The notes under the pieces are model-generated. The model saw only the letters and a list, made by a program, of their open reading frames with translations, did no database searches and had not been told where the DNA came from. The position numbers and the translations under genes were made by a program. Shown here one piece after another: positions 26,610-34,303 of a DNA stretch of 34,303 bases; the first letter of the stretch is position 1; every line of letters begins with the position of its first letter. The stretch covers positions 1 to 34,303 of the forward strand of contig SKIC01000276.1 of the NCBI GenBank assembly GCA_007116685.1, read 5' to 3'. This DNA comes from Balneolales bacterium. GTDB taxonomy: Bacteria > Bacteroidota > Rhodothermia > Balneolales > Natronogracilivirgulaceae.

Positions 26610-28109
26610 CTAACTCGATTTATAATCTTCAATAGCATCGTCAAGACTGCCTTCTTTACTGTAGAATTTTTCCCATTTTTCTTTGGGGTCAGGCGGCGTT
26701 GCGAGAGAAACCACTATCAAAACCAATAGCGATAAACCGGCAGCAGGTAAGACGATATGTGTTGTGGGAATCAGGGGCTCCGCTAATACGGCATTTACGA
26801 CGGTTATCAAAAGAGTGACAATCATACCTGTGGCAATGGATGCAACTCCGCCGGCTGTGGTAACGCGTTTCCAAAGAAAAGCTGCTAGTAAGGCGGGAGT
26901 GAGTCCGGCACCAACCATCGTGTATGCCGTGAAAGCCATATCCAGTATGGTTCGGAACTGTGTGAGCAGCAAATAAGCGACGATGCCCAACAGCAAAACC
27001 ATCACACGCTGAAATAGTACAATTCTTTGCTCAGAAGCAGATGGATTTATAAAACGCTGGTAAATGTCTCGTGTAATATTTGTGGATGGCGCCAATAGAA
27101 AACTATTTCCTGTAGATGTGATTATCGCTACTGCAGCACAGATGAGGAGCAGCCCTCCGGCCAAGGGTAAGCCCACTTCGGTTCCGAATCGGGCGGCGTG
27201 TAAGATAATGCGCTCGCTGTCTTCAACAGCAAGGTGCATGATGGATGAAGGATCAAGAGCATTAAAATGAGAAAATGCGAGTATAGCCAGCGAAGCAATT
27301 GCAGTCTCAACGATTATCGTACCCACAACCCACCACATAACGGCTGTTTTGGCGGATTTTTCGTTCTTCGCCGAAAAAAACTTTTGATACATGTTTGATT
27401 CACCCATGAGCAGTAAAAATGTGGGGAAAAAGACTCCCATTGCCCAAAACCAATCATGACCACCTAATACAGTAAAAAACTGGGGATCAATATTTGCTGA
27501 AATATATTCAGCACCTCCAAGATGAGAATAGACCAATGGCACTGCCAAAATAACAGCAACTGTAATCACAGCTCCATTTATTATATCCACCGAAACAATG
27601 GAGAGCATTCCGGCAAATGCGGTAAAAGTGATGATAAACCCCGCAGTTAATAAAACTCCCTGCCATTCCGGAATTCCAGCTACCAATTCCAACACAAAAC
27701 CACCACCTCTGAACTGATATCCAACTATAGTAGTGTAGGCAATTACGATGACCATGGTACCCAGAATTCGTGCCCATTTATTGTAGCGCAATTCCAGAAT
27801 ATCAGGAACCGTATATTGGGCGATTCGTCTTACCCGGGCAGCCAAAAAGAAAACAATAACAATCCCTACCCAAGCACCGGCCGCCATCCACAATTCAGAT
27901 AAACCAACCTGAGCGGCAAATCCGGCACCGGCTAATAAACTCCCCGAGCCAATCCATGTACAGAGTAATGTACCAACAAGTTTATAGGTAGGCACAGAGC
28001 GACCGGCAACCATGAAATCTTCCTGGCTCTTTATCATTCGGCTTTTGAAAACGGAAATCCCCATCAGCAAGCCGAGGTAAATCAGTACAACCGCGAAAAA
28101 AATACTCAT
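26610..28109 (-). CDS. Sodium:solute symporter family (SSF) protein
   Basis: 499 aa; 'EDFMVAGRSVPTYKLVGTLLCTWIGSGSLLAGAGFAAQVG' and 'RYNKWARILGT' SSF N-terminal signatures. Confidence 0.93.
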   Translation of the reverse strand: MSIFFAVVLIYLGLLMGISVFKSRMIKSQEDFMVAGRSVPTYKLVGTLLCTWIGSGSLLAGAGFAAQVGLSELWMAAGAWVGIVIVFFLAARVRRIAQYTVPDILELRYNKWARILGTMVIVIAYTTIVGYQFRGGGFVLELVAGIPEWQGVLLTAGFIITFTAFAGMLSIVSVDIINGAVITVAVILAVPLVYSHLGGAEYISANIDPQFFTVLGGHDWFWAMGVFFPTFLLLMGESNMYQKFFSAKNEKSAKTAVMWWVVGTIIVETAIASLAILAFSHFNALDPSSIMHLAVEDSERIILHAARFGTEVGLPLAGGLLLICAAVAIITSTGNSFLLAPSTNITRDIYQRFINPSASEQRIVLFQRVMVLLLGIVAYLLLTQFRTILDMAFTAYTMVGAGLTPALLAAFLWKRVTTAGGVASIATGMIVTLLITVVNAVLAEPLIPTTHIVLPAAGLSLLVLIVVSLATPPDPKEKWEKFYSKEGSLDDAIEDYKSS

Positions 28110-28151
28110 GAGTTGCTAATCCTTACGTTTGTTGGAATGTGACAGAACTTT

Positions 28152-29528
28152 TCAGGAGTACCCAAACCAAATCATCGCAACCATCACAATTGCTGCAAAA
28201 CCTAATAGCTTGAGCAGTAGTGGCATACAAAATCGAAACCATCGATCATAAGGAACACCAGCCATACCAAGAATTCCCATTAAAACAGCGTTGGTAGGCA
28301 CAATCATATTTGCAAAACCATCCCCAAATAAAAACGCTTGAACAGCAATTTGGCGGGAAAGGCCAAGGATGTCGGCCAGTGGCGCCATTAGTGGCATTGT
28401 TACAAAAGCCTGACCGCTACCTGAGGGCACAAACAAGTTTAGCAAGGTTTGCATTACAATCATACCAACACCCGCCAATTCAGGGCCAACAGCCGATAAG
28501 GGAACCGATAAAACGTGAACAATAGTGTGCAGGATTTGTCCGTCTTCCAACATCAGAGCTATTCCTCTTGCAACACCTACGAGCAAGGCTGTTTCGGTGA
28601 GGTCTTTGGCTCCACTAACGAACTTTTTGGCAACCAAATCAGGCGCCAGGCGGCCAATTATTGCCACTACAATTCCGGCAATTAAAAAAGCTGCTCCTAA
28701 TTCCGTTAGATACCATCCTTGGGTGGCAATTCCCCAAACCGAAATCCCAAGAGCTAAGAAAAATGCTCCTAATATTGCCATGTGAGCAAAATTCAAAGCT
28801 GGATATGAATTTTTATCGAATTCTGGCTCATCAGAATTGACGTTATACATTAGACTTTTTGTGGGATCGAGCTGAATTTTCTTGCTATAACTCCACACAT
28901 GATGTGCACCTATCATAACAAAGGGAACCAGCATCGCCATACGAACTTCCCAGCCCGAATACGTTGGCAGTCCGGCAACGCCTTGCGCTACAACCACGGT
29001 GTATTGATTAAAGGCAGCAGCACCATAGCCAATGCCATAACCTGCGATTATGACGGCAACGGCAGTCATGCTATCCAGTTTCATAGCCCGGCAAAGCGCC
29101 ACTAATATCAGAACAAAGGGGATGTATTCTCCACTGGCACCCATGGCACTTGAGGCCAATGCAAACACAAATGTCACCGTAAATATCAATATACCGGGCT
29201 TACCACCCAATCGCTCAAGCATACGACCCAGAACGGCATCAATAGCTCCTGTTGCACGCATTACGGCTAACACGCCACCAATTATAAAGAGAAAGAAAAT
29301 AATGTCCTGAGCTGCGGCAAAAGCTCTTGGAATGGCTGTAAACAGTGAAATTGGATTCATAAATTCCTGCTGCTCAGCAACCTGATACGAACCGGGAATG
29401 ACCACTTCCCGCCCCATTTCATTCAATTCAGTTTCAAAAAATCCCTGTGGAATAATCCAGGTGGCCACTAAAGCTGCGACCATCAGAAAAAATAATAAGT
29501 TCAGCGTGTGAGGCATTCGGAATTGCAT
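28152..29528 (-). CDS. YfcC-family / DcuC-like putative basic amino acid or dicarboxylate transporter
   Basis: 458 aa polytopic; 'NLFVPSGSGQAFVTMPLMAPLADILGLSRQIAVQAFLFGDGFANMIVPTNAVLMGILGMAGVPYDRWFRF' typical of YfcC. Confidence 0.88.
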   Translation of the reverse strand: MQFRMPHTLNLLFFLMVAALVATWIIPQGFFETELNEMGREVVIPGSYQVAEQQEFMNPISLFTAIPRAFAAAQDIIFFLFIIGGVLAVMRATGAIDAVLGRMLERLGGKPGILIFTVTFVFALASSAMGASGEYIPFVLILVALCRAMKLDSMTAVAVIIAGYGIGYGAAAFNQYTVVVAQGVAGLPTYSGWEVRMAMLVPFVMIGAHHVWSYSKKIQLDPTKSLMYNVNSDEPEFDKNSYPALNFAHMAILGAFFLALGISVWGIATQGWYLTELGAAFLIAGIVVAIIGRLAPDLVAKKFVSGAKDLTETALLVGVARGIALMLEDGQILHTIVHVLSVPLSAVGPELAGVGMIVMQTLLNLFVPSGSGQAFVTMPLMAPLADILGLSRQIAVQAFLFGDGFANMIVPTNAVLMGILGMAGVPYDRWFRFCMPLLLKLLGFAAIVMVAMIWFGYS

Positions 29529-29704
29529 AGCAGCGCATTTTATTCGTTGGAAGAAACTATCATTAGCCGAAAATAATAACGTGTGACAATGAGATAACCA
29601 AATCTCATAAATGTTTAAAAACCCGACTCAAAAACTTTATTTTGGGCTTGTACGATAAACAAATTGCTCAGAATTCAACTTTTGATATCCTAAAAAACAA
29701 AACA

Positions 29705-29989
29705 ATGCTACGATTTGAAGACACCCGACTTGAAATTTTTCGATTAGGAGATAGCGAAGAGGATAATTTTTACAGCCTAACGAACATCAAGAAAAACCCT
29801 AAAGGTTTGGATGCTGAAAGACTTGCGAAAACTAGCCCGTTGGCTTTTGATGAGACTTTACACGCAATGGGTTGTGTGTTACTAATGAATCATCAGGATA
29901 TTTTGCAATTAAAAGAAAATGAAGGGCTAACTGATGAAAACCTGCATCAGGGTATTTTTGAAGTGGCAAAAAAAGAAGGGATACTCTGA
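29705..29989 (+). CDS. Hypothetical small protein
   Basis: ATG at 29705 (ORF track start 29642 is TTG); about 94 aa 'MLRFEDTRLEIFRLGDSEEDNFYSLTNIKKNPKGLDAERL...'; no family recognised. Confidence 0.6.
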   Translation: MLRFEDTRLEIFRLGDSEEDNFYSLTNIKKNPKGLDAERLAKTSPLAFDETLHAMGCVLLMNHQDILQLKENEGLTDENLHQGIFEVAKKEGIL

Positions 29990-30034
29990 CTAGCAGAATA
30001 TCCCTTAATAAAAAGTACAACGCTAAAAACGTAG

Positions 30035-31258
30035 TTAAACTAAAGTAGTAGTTCCTTTTATCGAGTTTTCTCCATCATTTTTTGCGTAATCCATAACCAT
30101 AATTTCATCTCCGGCTTTAGTAACAATCCTGAATGTTTCACAGGAAGAAGACTGGGTTAGAGCTCTGTTGTAGTGTGCTTTCGCAAGAGCCATATCCTCT
30201 GCTTTTATCAAACGGTGTAGCCCCTCAGGTCCTTCGAGTTCGTTTTCTTTGTAACCGGCAATTCGCTGTATAGTTTCTGACAACCAATTAAATTCAAACT
30301 GCTCGTTATTCAGTTTCATACCATAATCAAATTCACGAGCAACACTGAAAATTTGCGCAAAACTTGAATTTTGTTTTTGCAATTTCTCCATCACTTTTTT
30401 GCGGAGACTCAAGTTTTTAACATCAATTCGAAGCATTTCACCACCATCGAGCGACATTTTCTTGAAAGAAAACTCAACCTGTATAGGTGTGCCATTCTTA
30501 CATCGAAGAATAAACTGCCTTTTCTCTTCGCCTTGACCCGGGTTGTTCCATAGTTGCTCAAAATGAGAAGAGAATACAGCCTGTTGCTTATTAGGCATCA
30601 GTTCCCAAACGGACATTTTCGAGAGTTCTTCGCGAGTATAGCCAGTCAATTCACGGAAAGCTTTATTCGCAAAAATCATCTTACCACGTGAGTCAACATC
30701 AACAATAGTTCTTTTGGAACTTTCGTATGCATCATTAACATCTGTATCAGCTTCAAAGATAGTCTGTTCCGCTTTTTTGCGCTCAGTGATGTCGTGTTGA
30801 TAGGAAACCCAATGTGTGATGTTTCCATCCTTGCTTATAAGTGGATGGATATCCCATTGGTTAATAAATTCTGAGCCGTCTTTACGATAGTTTACTGTTT
30901 GACCAAAAAAGCTGCGACCCTCCTCCAAATTTTTACGGAGCTTGTCTAAGGTGCTTCGATCGGTTTTTGGCCCCTGTAGAATACGTGGCGTTTTACCGAT
31001 AGCTTCTTCACGACTGTATCCGGTCATTTTGGTAAAACCATCGTTTACGTAAACGATTTTCGGTCCCGGTTTTTCCAGAGTTAGTTCTGTGATAAGTATG
31101 GAATCATAATCATTCTTAATTGAAGCTTCGAGTAGCTCCAAATATTTTTGATATGTTTCCTTTTCAGAAACTAGTTTTTCAAATACCTGCTCTAATTCAG
31201 AATAAGCGTTATCGTCTTTAGCGCAAGATTTTAGCAATAATTTTAATTCTTTATCCAT
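30035..31258 (-). CDS. PAS-domain-only sensor protein (three PAS units)
   Basis: 407 aa; 'NDGFTKMTGYSREEAIGKTPRILQGPKTD...DITERKKAE', second 'NKAFRELTGYTREELSKMSVWELMP', third 'FNWLSETIQRIAGYKENELEGPEGLHRLI'; no kinase, GGDEF or HTH domain seen. Confidence 0.88.
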   Translation of the reverse strand: MDKELKLLLKSCAKDDNAYSELEQVFEKLVSEKETYQKYLELLEASIKNDYDSILITELTLEKPGPKIVYVNDGFTKMTGYSREEAIGKTPRILQGPKTDRSTLDKLRKNLEEGRSFFGQTVNYRKDGSEFINQWDIHPLISKDGNITHWVSYQHDITERKKAEQTIFEADTDVNDAYESSKRTIVDVDSRGKMIFANKAFRELTGYTREELSKMSVWELMPNKQQAVFSSHFEQLWNNPGQGEEKRQFILRCKNGTPIQVEFSFKKMSLDGGEMLRIDVKNLSLRKKVMEKLQKQNSSFAQIFSVAREFDYGMKLNNEQFEFNWLSETIQRIAGYKENELEGPEGLHRLIKAEDMALAKAHYNRALTQSSSCETFRIVTKAGDEIMVMDYAKNDGENSIKGTTTLV

Positions 31259-31362
31259 CTTAGAAATGAGATTTCAATTTTCCATCCATTAACAAAAACT
31301 ACCCATGTAGGGTTCAGTTTGTAGTAGCAAAACATTAATTGGGTAGCAGCGTTCCTTTTTTC

Positions 31363-31881
31363 TCAAAAATTAACGGTTCGTGCTCCGTTTCGCTGCAGCA
31401 ACAATACGATATCTGAATAACCACCACGATAAGCATATAAATAGGCAGTACCACCATACATGTCTGAAGAGTTTATACTGGCACCATATTCAATCAGAAC
31501 TCTAACCCCATCATAAAAACCAATTCTTGCAGCTTCAATTAAGACCGTTCTTCTCTGATTATTTCTAAAATTGGGCGACGCACCCTCATTTAAGAGATTT
31601 CGCATTTCACGAGCGTTAAAATCATGGATTGCTCTCCATAAAGCATCATCCAATTCAAACTGAGAGAAATTTTCATAAGGATTACGAACACGTTCGCGGT
31701 CATCAGGAGTACGCCAAAACATGAGTCGTTCCAATAGCGTAGGGCGACGTTCTTCGACTACTTCCTCATCATCTTGATCACTACTCTGAGCCTGAGCATA
31801 TACACTCGTCTCAAGCGCAAATAGCATAACTGCTATGCACATAAGCAAAGAAAAAATATTTCTATGAAATGGTTTGCCCAT
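31363..31881 (-). CDS. Secreted ankyrin-repeat protein
   Basis: 172 aa; signal peptide; 'LWRAIHDFNAREMRNLLNEGASPNFRNNQRRTVLIEAARIGFYDGVRVLIEYGASINSSDMYGGTAYLYAYRGGYSDIVLLLQRNGA'. Confidence 0.88.
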   Translation of the reverse strand: MGKPFHRNIFSLLMCIAVMLFALETSVYAQAQSSDQDDEEVVEERRPTLLERLMFWRTPDDRERVRNPYENFSQFELDDALWRAIHDFNAREMRNLLNEGASPNFRNNQRRTVLIEAARIGFYDGVRVLIEYGASINSSDMYGGTAYLYAYRGGYSDIVLLLQRNGARTVNF

Positions 31882-31985
31882 GATTTGCCGAGGGTGTAAT
31901 AATGTATTAGAATCGTAAAATAGTAATACTTAACGAGTAATGGAACAAAATCAGAGAGTTGTTAATTTCACAATTTATAAAAAAT

Positions 31986-32024
31986 AAAAAGAGTCACAAA
32001 AATTATACCTTTGTGACTCTTTTT
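31986..32024. terminator. Bidirectional rho-independent terminator
   Basis: AAAAAGAGTCACAAA (31986-32000) / TTTGTGACTCTTTTT (32010-32024), 15-bp perfect arms, 9-nt loop. Confidence 0.85.
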
Positions 32025-32048
32025 TAGCGTTCCGTAAAATTATTATAA

Positions 32049-33209
32049 CTACTCTGCTAAAATTAATTTAGCGATAGTTTGAAGTTGCATAAATGATGTG
32101 CCTTCATAAATCTTACCAATTTTGGCATCTCTGTAGAATTTTTCTACCGGATACTCTTTTACGTAGCCATACCCGCCAAAAACTTCTACTGCACGCGAGG
32201 TAACTTTCTCTGCAACGTCAGAAGCGTAGTATTTTGCCATAGCAGCTTCTTTTAGGAAAGGTTGTCCGGCCATTTTTAATCTTGCGGCATTGTATACCAG
32301 CAACCTAGCTGTTTCCAACCATGTTGCCATTTCGGCTAATTGAAACTGCATTCCCTGAAACGAAGATATCGACTTACCAAACTGCTTTCGCTCTTTGGAA
32401 TAATCCAATGCGGCATCTAAGGCCCCCTGAGCAATACCAATCATTTGGGCACCGATACCAATCCGGCCTTCGTTGAGTGTTTCGATAGCTACTTTGTAGC
32501 CTTTTCCTTCTTCGCCTAAAATGTTTTCAGCCGGTACTTCGCAATCTTCCAGAATAAGTTCACATGTGGAACTTGCGCGAATCCCAAGTTTGTCTTCTTT
32601 CTTGCCCACAGAAAATCCGGGAAAACTTTTCTCAACTACAAATGCTGTAATTCCCTTGTATCCGGCTTCAGGATTAACATTTGCGAAAACTATAAAAATG
32701 TCGGCTTCATTAGCATTGGTAATCCATAGCTTATTGCCGTTGAGGATATATTTATCACCTTTTTTCTCAGCACGGCATTTAAGGCCAAAAGCATCTGAGC
32801 CAGAACCGGCCTCAGAGAGGGCGTAAGCACCAACTTCTTTTTCAGCTAGTCTTGGCAGATATTTTTGCTTGATTTCATCATTCCCAAAGTTGATAAAGGC
32901 ATTGTTTACTAATGTATTTTGAACATCCATAAAAACAGAAGCTGAGGCATCTACACGCGCAATTTCTTCAATGGCTAGAATAGACATAAAGAAGTTTCCG
33001 CCACCACCGTTGTATTCTTCAGGGATTTCAATTCCCATTAAACCCATTTCAAAGAATTGCTGAACCAATTCAGGCTTGAGTTTTGCCTCCTGATCCATTT
33101 CATGCACGTGCGGTTTAATAATAGTATCAGCGAATTCAGCAGCGGCATCCTTCAACATCTGCTCGTCTTCGGTAAATTTTGTGAGAGGGCTAATAATTTG
33201 TTCAGACAT
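32049..33209 (-). CDS. Acyl-CoA dehydrogenase
   Basis: 386 aa; 'AYALSEAGSGSDAFGLKCRAEKKGDKYILNGNKLWITNA' and 'QFGKSISSFQGMQFQLAEMA', 'EVFGGYGYVKEYPVEKFYRDAKIGKIYEGTS'. Confidence 0.97.
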   Translation of the reverse strand: MSEQIISPLTKFTEDEQMLKDAAAEFADTIIKPHVHEMDQEAKLKPELVQQFFEMGLMGIEIPEEYNGGGGNFFMSILAIEEIARVDASASVFMDVQNTLVNNAFINFGNDEIKQKYLPRLAEKEVGAYALSEAGSGSDAFGLKCRAEKKGDKYILNGNKLWITNANEADIFIVFANVNPEAGYKGITAFVVEKSFPGFSVGKKEDKLGIRASSTCELILEDCEVPAENILGEEGKGYKVAIETLNEGRIGIGAQMIGIAQGALDAALDYSKERKQFGKSISSFQGMQFQLAEMATWLETARLLVYNAARLKMAGQPFLKEAAMAKYYASDVAEKVTSRAVEVFGGYGYVKEYPVEKFYRDAKIGKIYEGTSFMQLQTIAKLILAE

Positions 33210-33263
33210 AAATACTTTCCTGCTTGTTTAGAATAATTGTTTCAGACTTTGATTTTTCCTGCG

Positions 33264-33302
33264 CAAATATACGGCTTGGCCAATTGATTTGAAAAAGCGC
33301 TT
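33264..33302 (-). promoter_or_regulatory. Predicted promoter of acyl-CoA dehydrogenase with adjacent AAGCGCTT operator-like palindrome
   Basis: Minus strand TTTC (33294-33291) N19 TATATTTG (33271-33264); AAGCGCTT 33295-33302 directly upstream of the -33 box. Confidence 0.5.
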
Positions 33303-33384
33303 ACAATTATTAAAGAAGATTGTATTTCAATTTAAAGCAGGTTCTTTCTGAAACGAACTATGATTTGCTGTAGTTTGCTATCTA

Positions 33385-34209
33385 ATGAAAACAATACTCT
33401 ACACCGCGCTAGCTTTTTTCATCTCTTCATGTACCACCATTGAGATAAAAGAGGCAGACATATTCGACAATCACAAAACGGTTACGCCTCAGACATTTGA
33501 CAATAGCCAAATTCGACTGGTGGAGCGTATGATTCCTACATCAGACGGTGAAACTATCAACGCTTGGTTTTTCTACAGAGACGATGCCATCGCTACTGTT
33601 TTGTATACCGGCGGAAATGGGTTCCTCATGGTAAAATCAGGACTCCTGGTGAATATGTTTGAGCAAATCCCAGTCAATTTTGTGCTTTTTGATTATCGAG
33701 GGTTTGGGCAGAGCAGCGGCACACCAACCATAGCAGGCTTAAAAAATGACGTAGAAGCAATAATCGGGGAAATACATTTAGATGAAGATTTGAGCCATGT
33801 TCCCATAATAAACCACGGACATTCCATGGGTTCTTTCCTCGCATCTGATGCTGCGCGAAAATTCTATACGGATGCTCTGATTCTTGAAAGTCCAATCTCC
33901 AATCCGGAATCCTGGTCAAGAGGAATGGTTCCTTGGTTTTTGAGACCTTTTATTCGATTATCATTCGAAGACCATATTGCTAAAGAAGACAACATGGTTA
34001 TTCTCAAAGAATGGGAAAAACCATTACTGATTATGAATGGCACTGAGGATAATATCACTCCCATGTTTATGTCGGAGGAATTGTACGAGGTGGCTTTGAG
34101 CAATAAAAAGCATCTGATCAAAATCAACGGTGGGAATCACAACGATTTGCCAGGCTTTGAGGAATATGTAGATGCTTATCGGGAATTGATTGAGATGGTT
34201 TTGGAATAA
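33385..34209 (+). CDS. Alpha/beta hydrolase, putative lipoprotein
   Basis: 274 aa; lipobox-like 'FISSC'; 'LFDYRGFGQSSG', 'GHSMGSFLA', 'NGTEDNITP', 'GGNHND'. Confidence 0.88.
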   Translation: MKTILYTALAFFISSCTTIEIKEADIFDNHKTVTPQTFDNSQIRLVERMIPTSDGETINAWFFYRDDAIATVLYTGGNGFLMVKSGLLVNMFEQIPVNFVLFDYRGFGQSSGTPTIAGLKNDVEAIIGEIHLDEDLSHVPIINHGHSMGSFLASDAARKFYTDALILESPISNPESWSRGMVPWFLRPFIRLSFEDHIAKEDNMVILKEWEKPLLIMNGTEDNITPMFMSEELYEVALSNKKHLIKINGGNHNDLPGFEEYVDAYRELIEMVLE

Positions 34210-34303
34210 TCCCGCACGGTTTTGAGCGTATTCTACTAAACAGGCGGCTTCGTAAATCCTGAAATTGCTTTTAATTTATAACCGGAGCGCCGTAAATAAA
34301 GCA

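Overview
This 34.3-kb window looks like an ordinary chromosomal segment of a Bacteroidota/Balneolota-type bacterium. Evidence includes a T9SS type A C-terminal sorting domain, TTTG-N20-TAnnTTTG type promoters and several Bacteroidota-style intergenic repeats. I support about 26 protein-coding genes. They include dxs-xseB, a PmtA-like methyltransferase, a YgjP-type metallopeptidase, a scpB-rluB-hydrolase-TPR operon, priA, yifB/comM, a DUF4342 protein, an AGCS symporter, a large FN3/T9SS surface protein, an orphan OmpR-type regulator, an S9 peptidase, OsmC, a membrane SpoIIE-type phosphatase, an SSF symporter, a YfcC-like transporter, a PAS-only protein, an ankyrin protein, an acyl-CoA dehydrogenase and a lipoprotein hydrolase. 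I saw no CRISPR array, rRNA, intact tRNA, transposase, prophage or recognisable defence system. The most interesting signals are mostly non-coding. (1) A regulatory island at 12.92-13.47 kb has operator-like GCGCTT palindromes, a good promoter match and a roughly 170-nt leader with three consecutive stem-loops ahead of an orphan secreted protein. (2) A tiny PID-CTERM-like membrane protein is translationally coupled (ATGA) to a 1089-aa T9SS protein, with a LacI/cre-like operator upstream. (3) At least six distinct palindromic intergenic repeat elements are present. (4) A terminator-like hairpin ends 6 nt before the scpB start codon. (5) The AGCS symporter appears to lack a canonical start codon. 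No clearly new multi-gene system is demonstrable from sequence alone.
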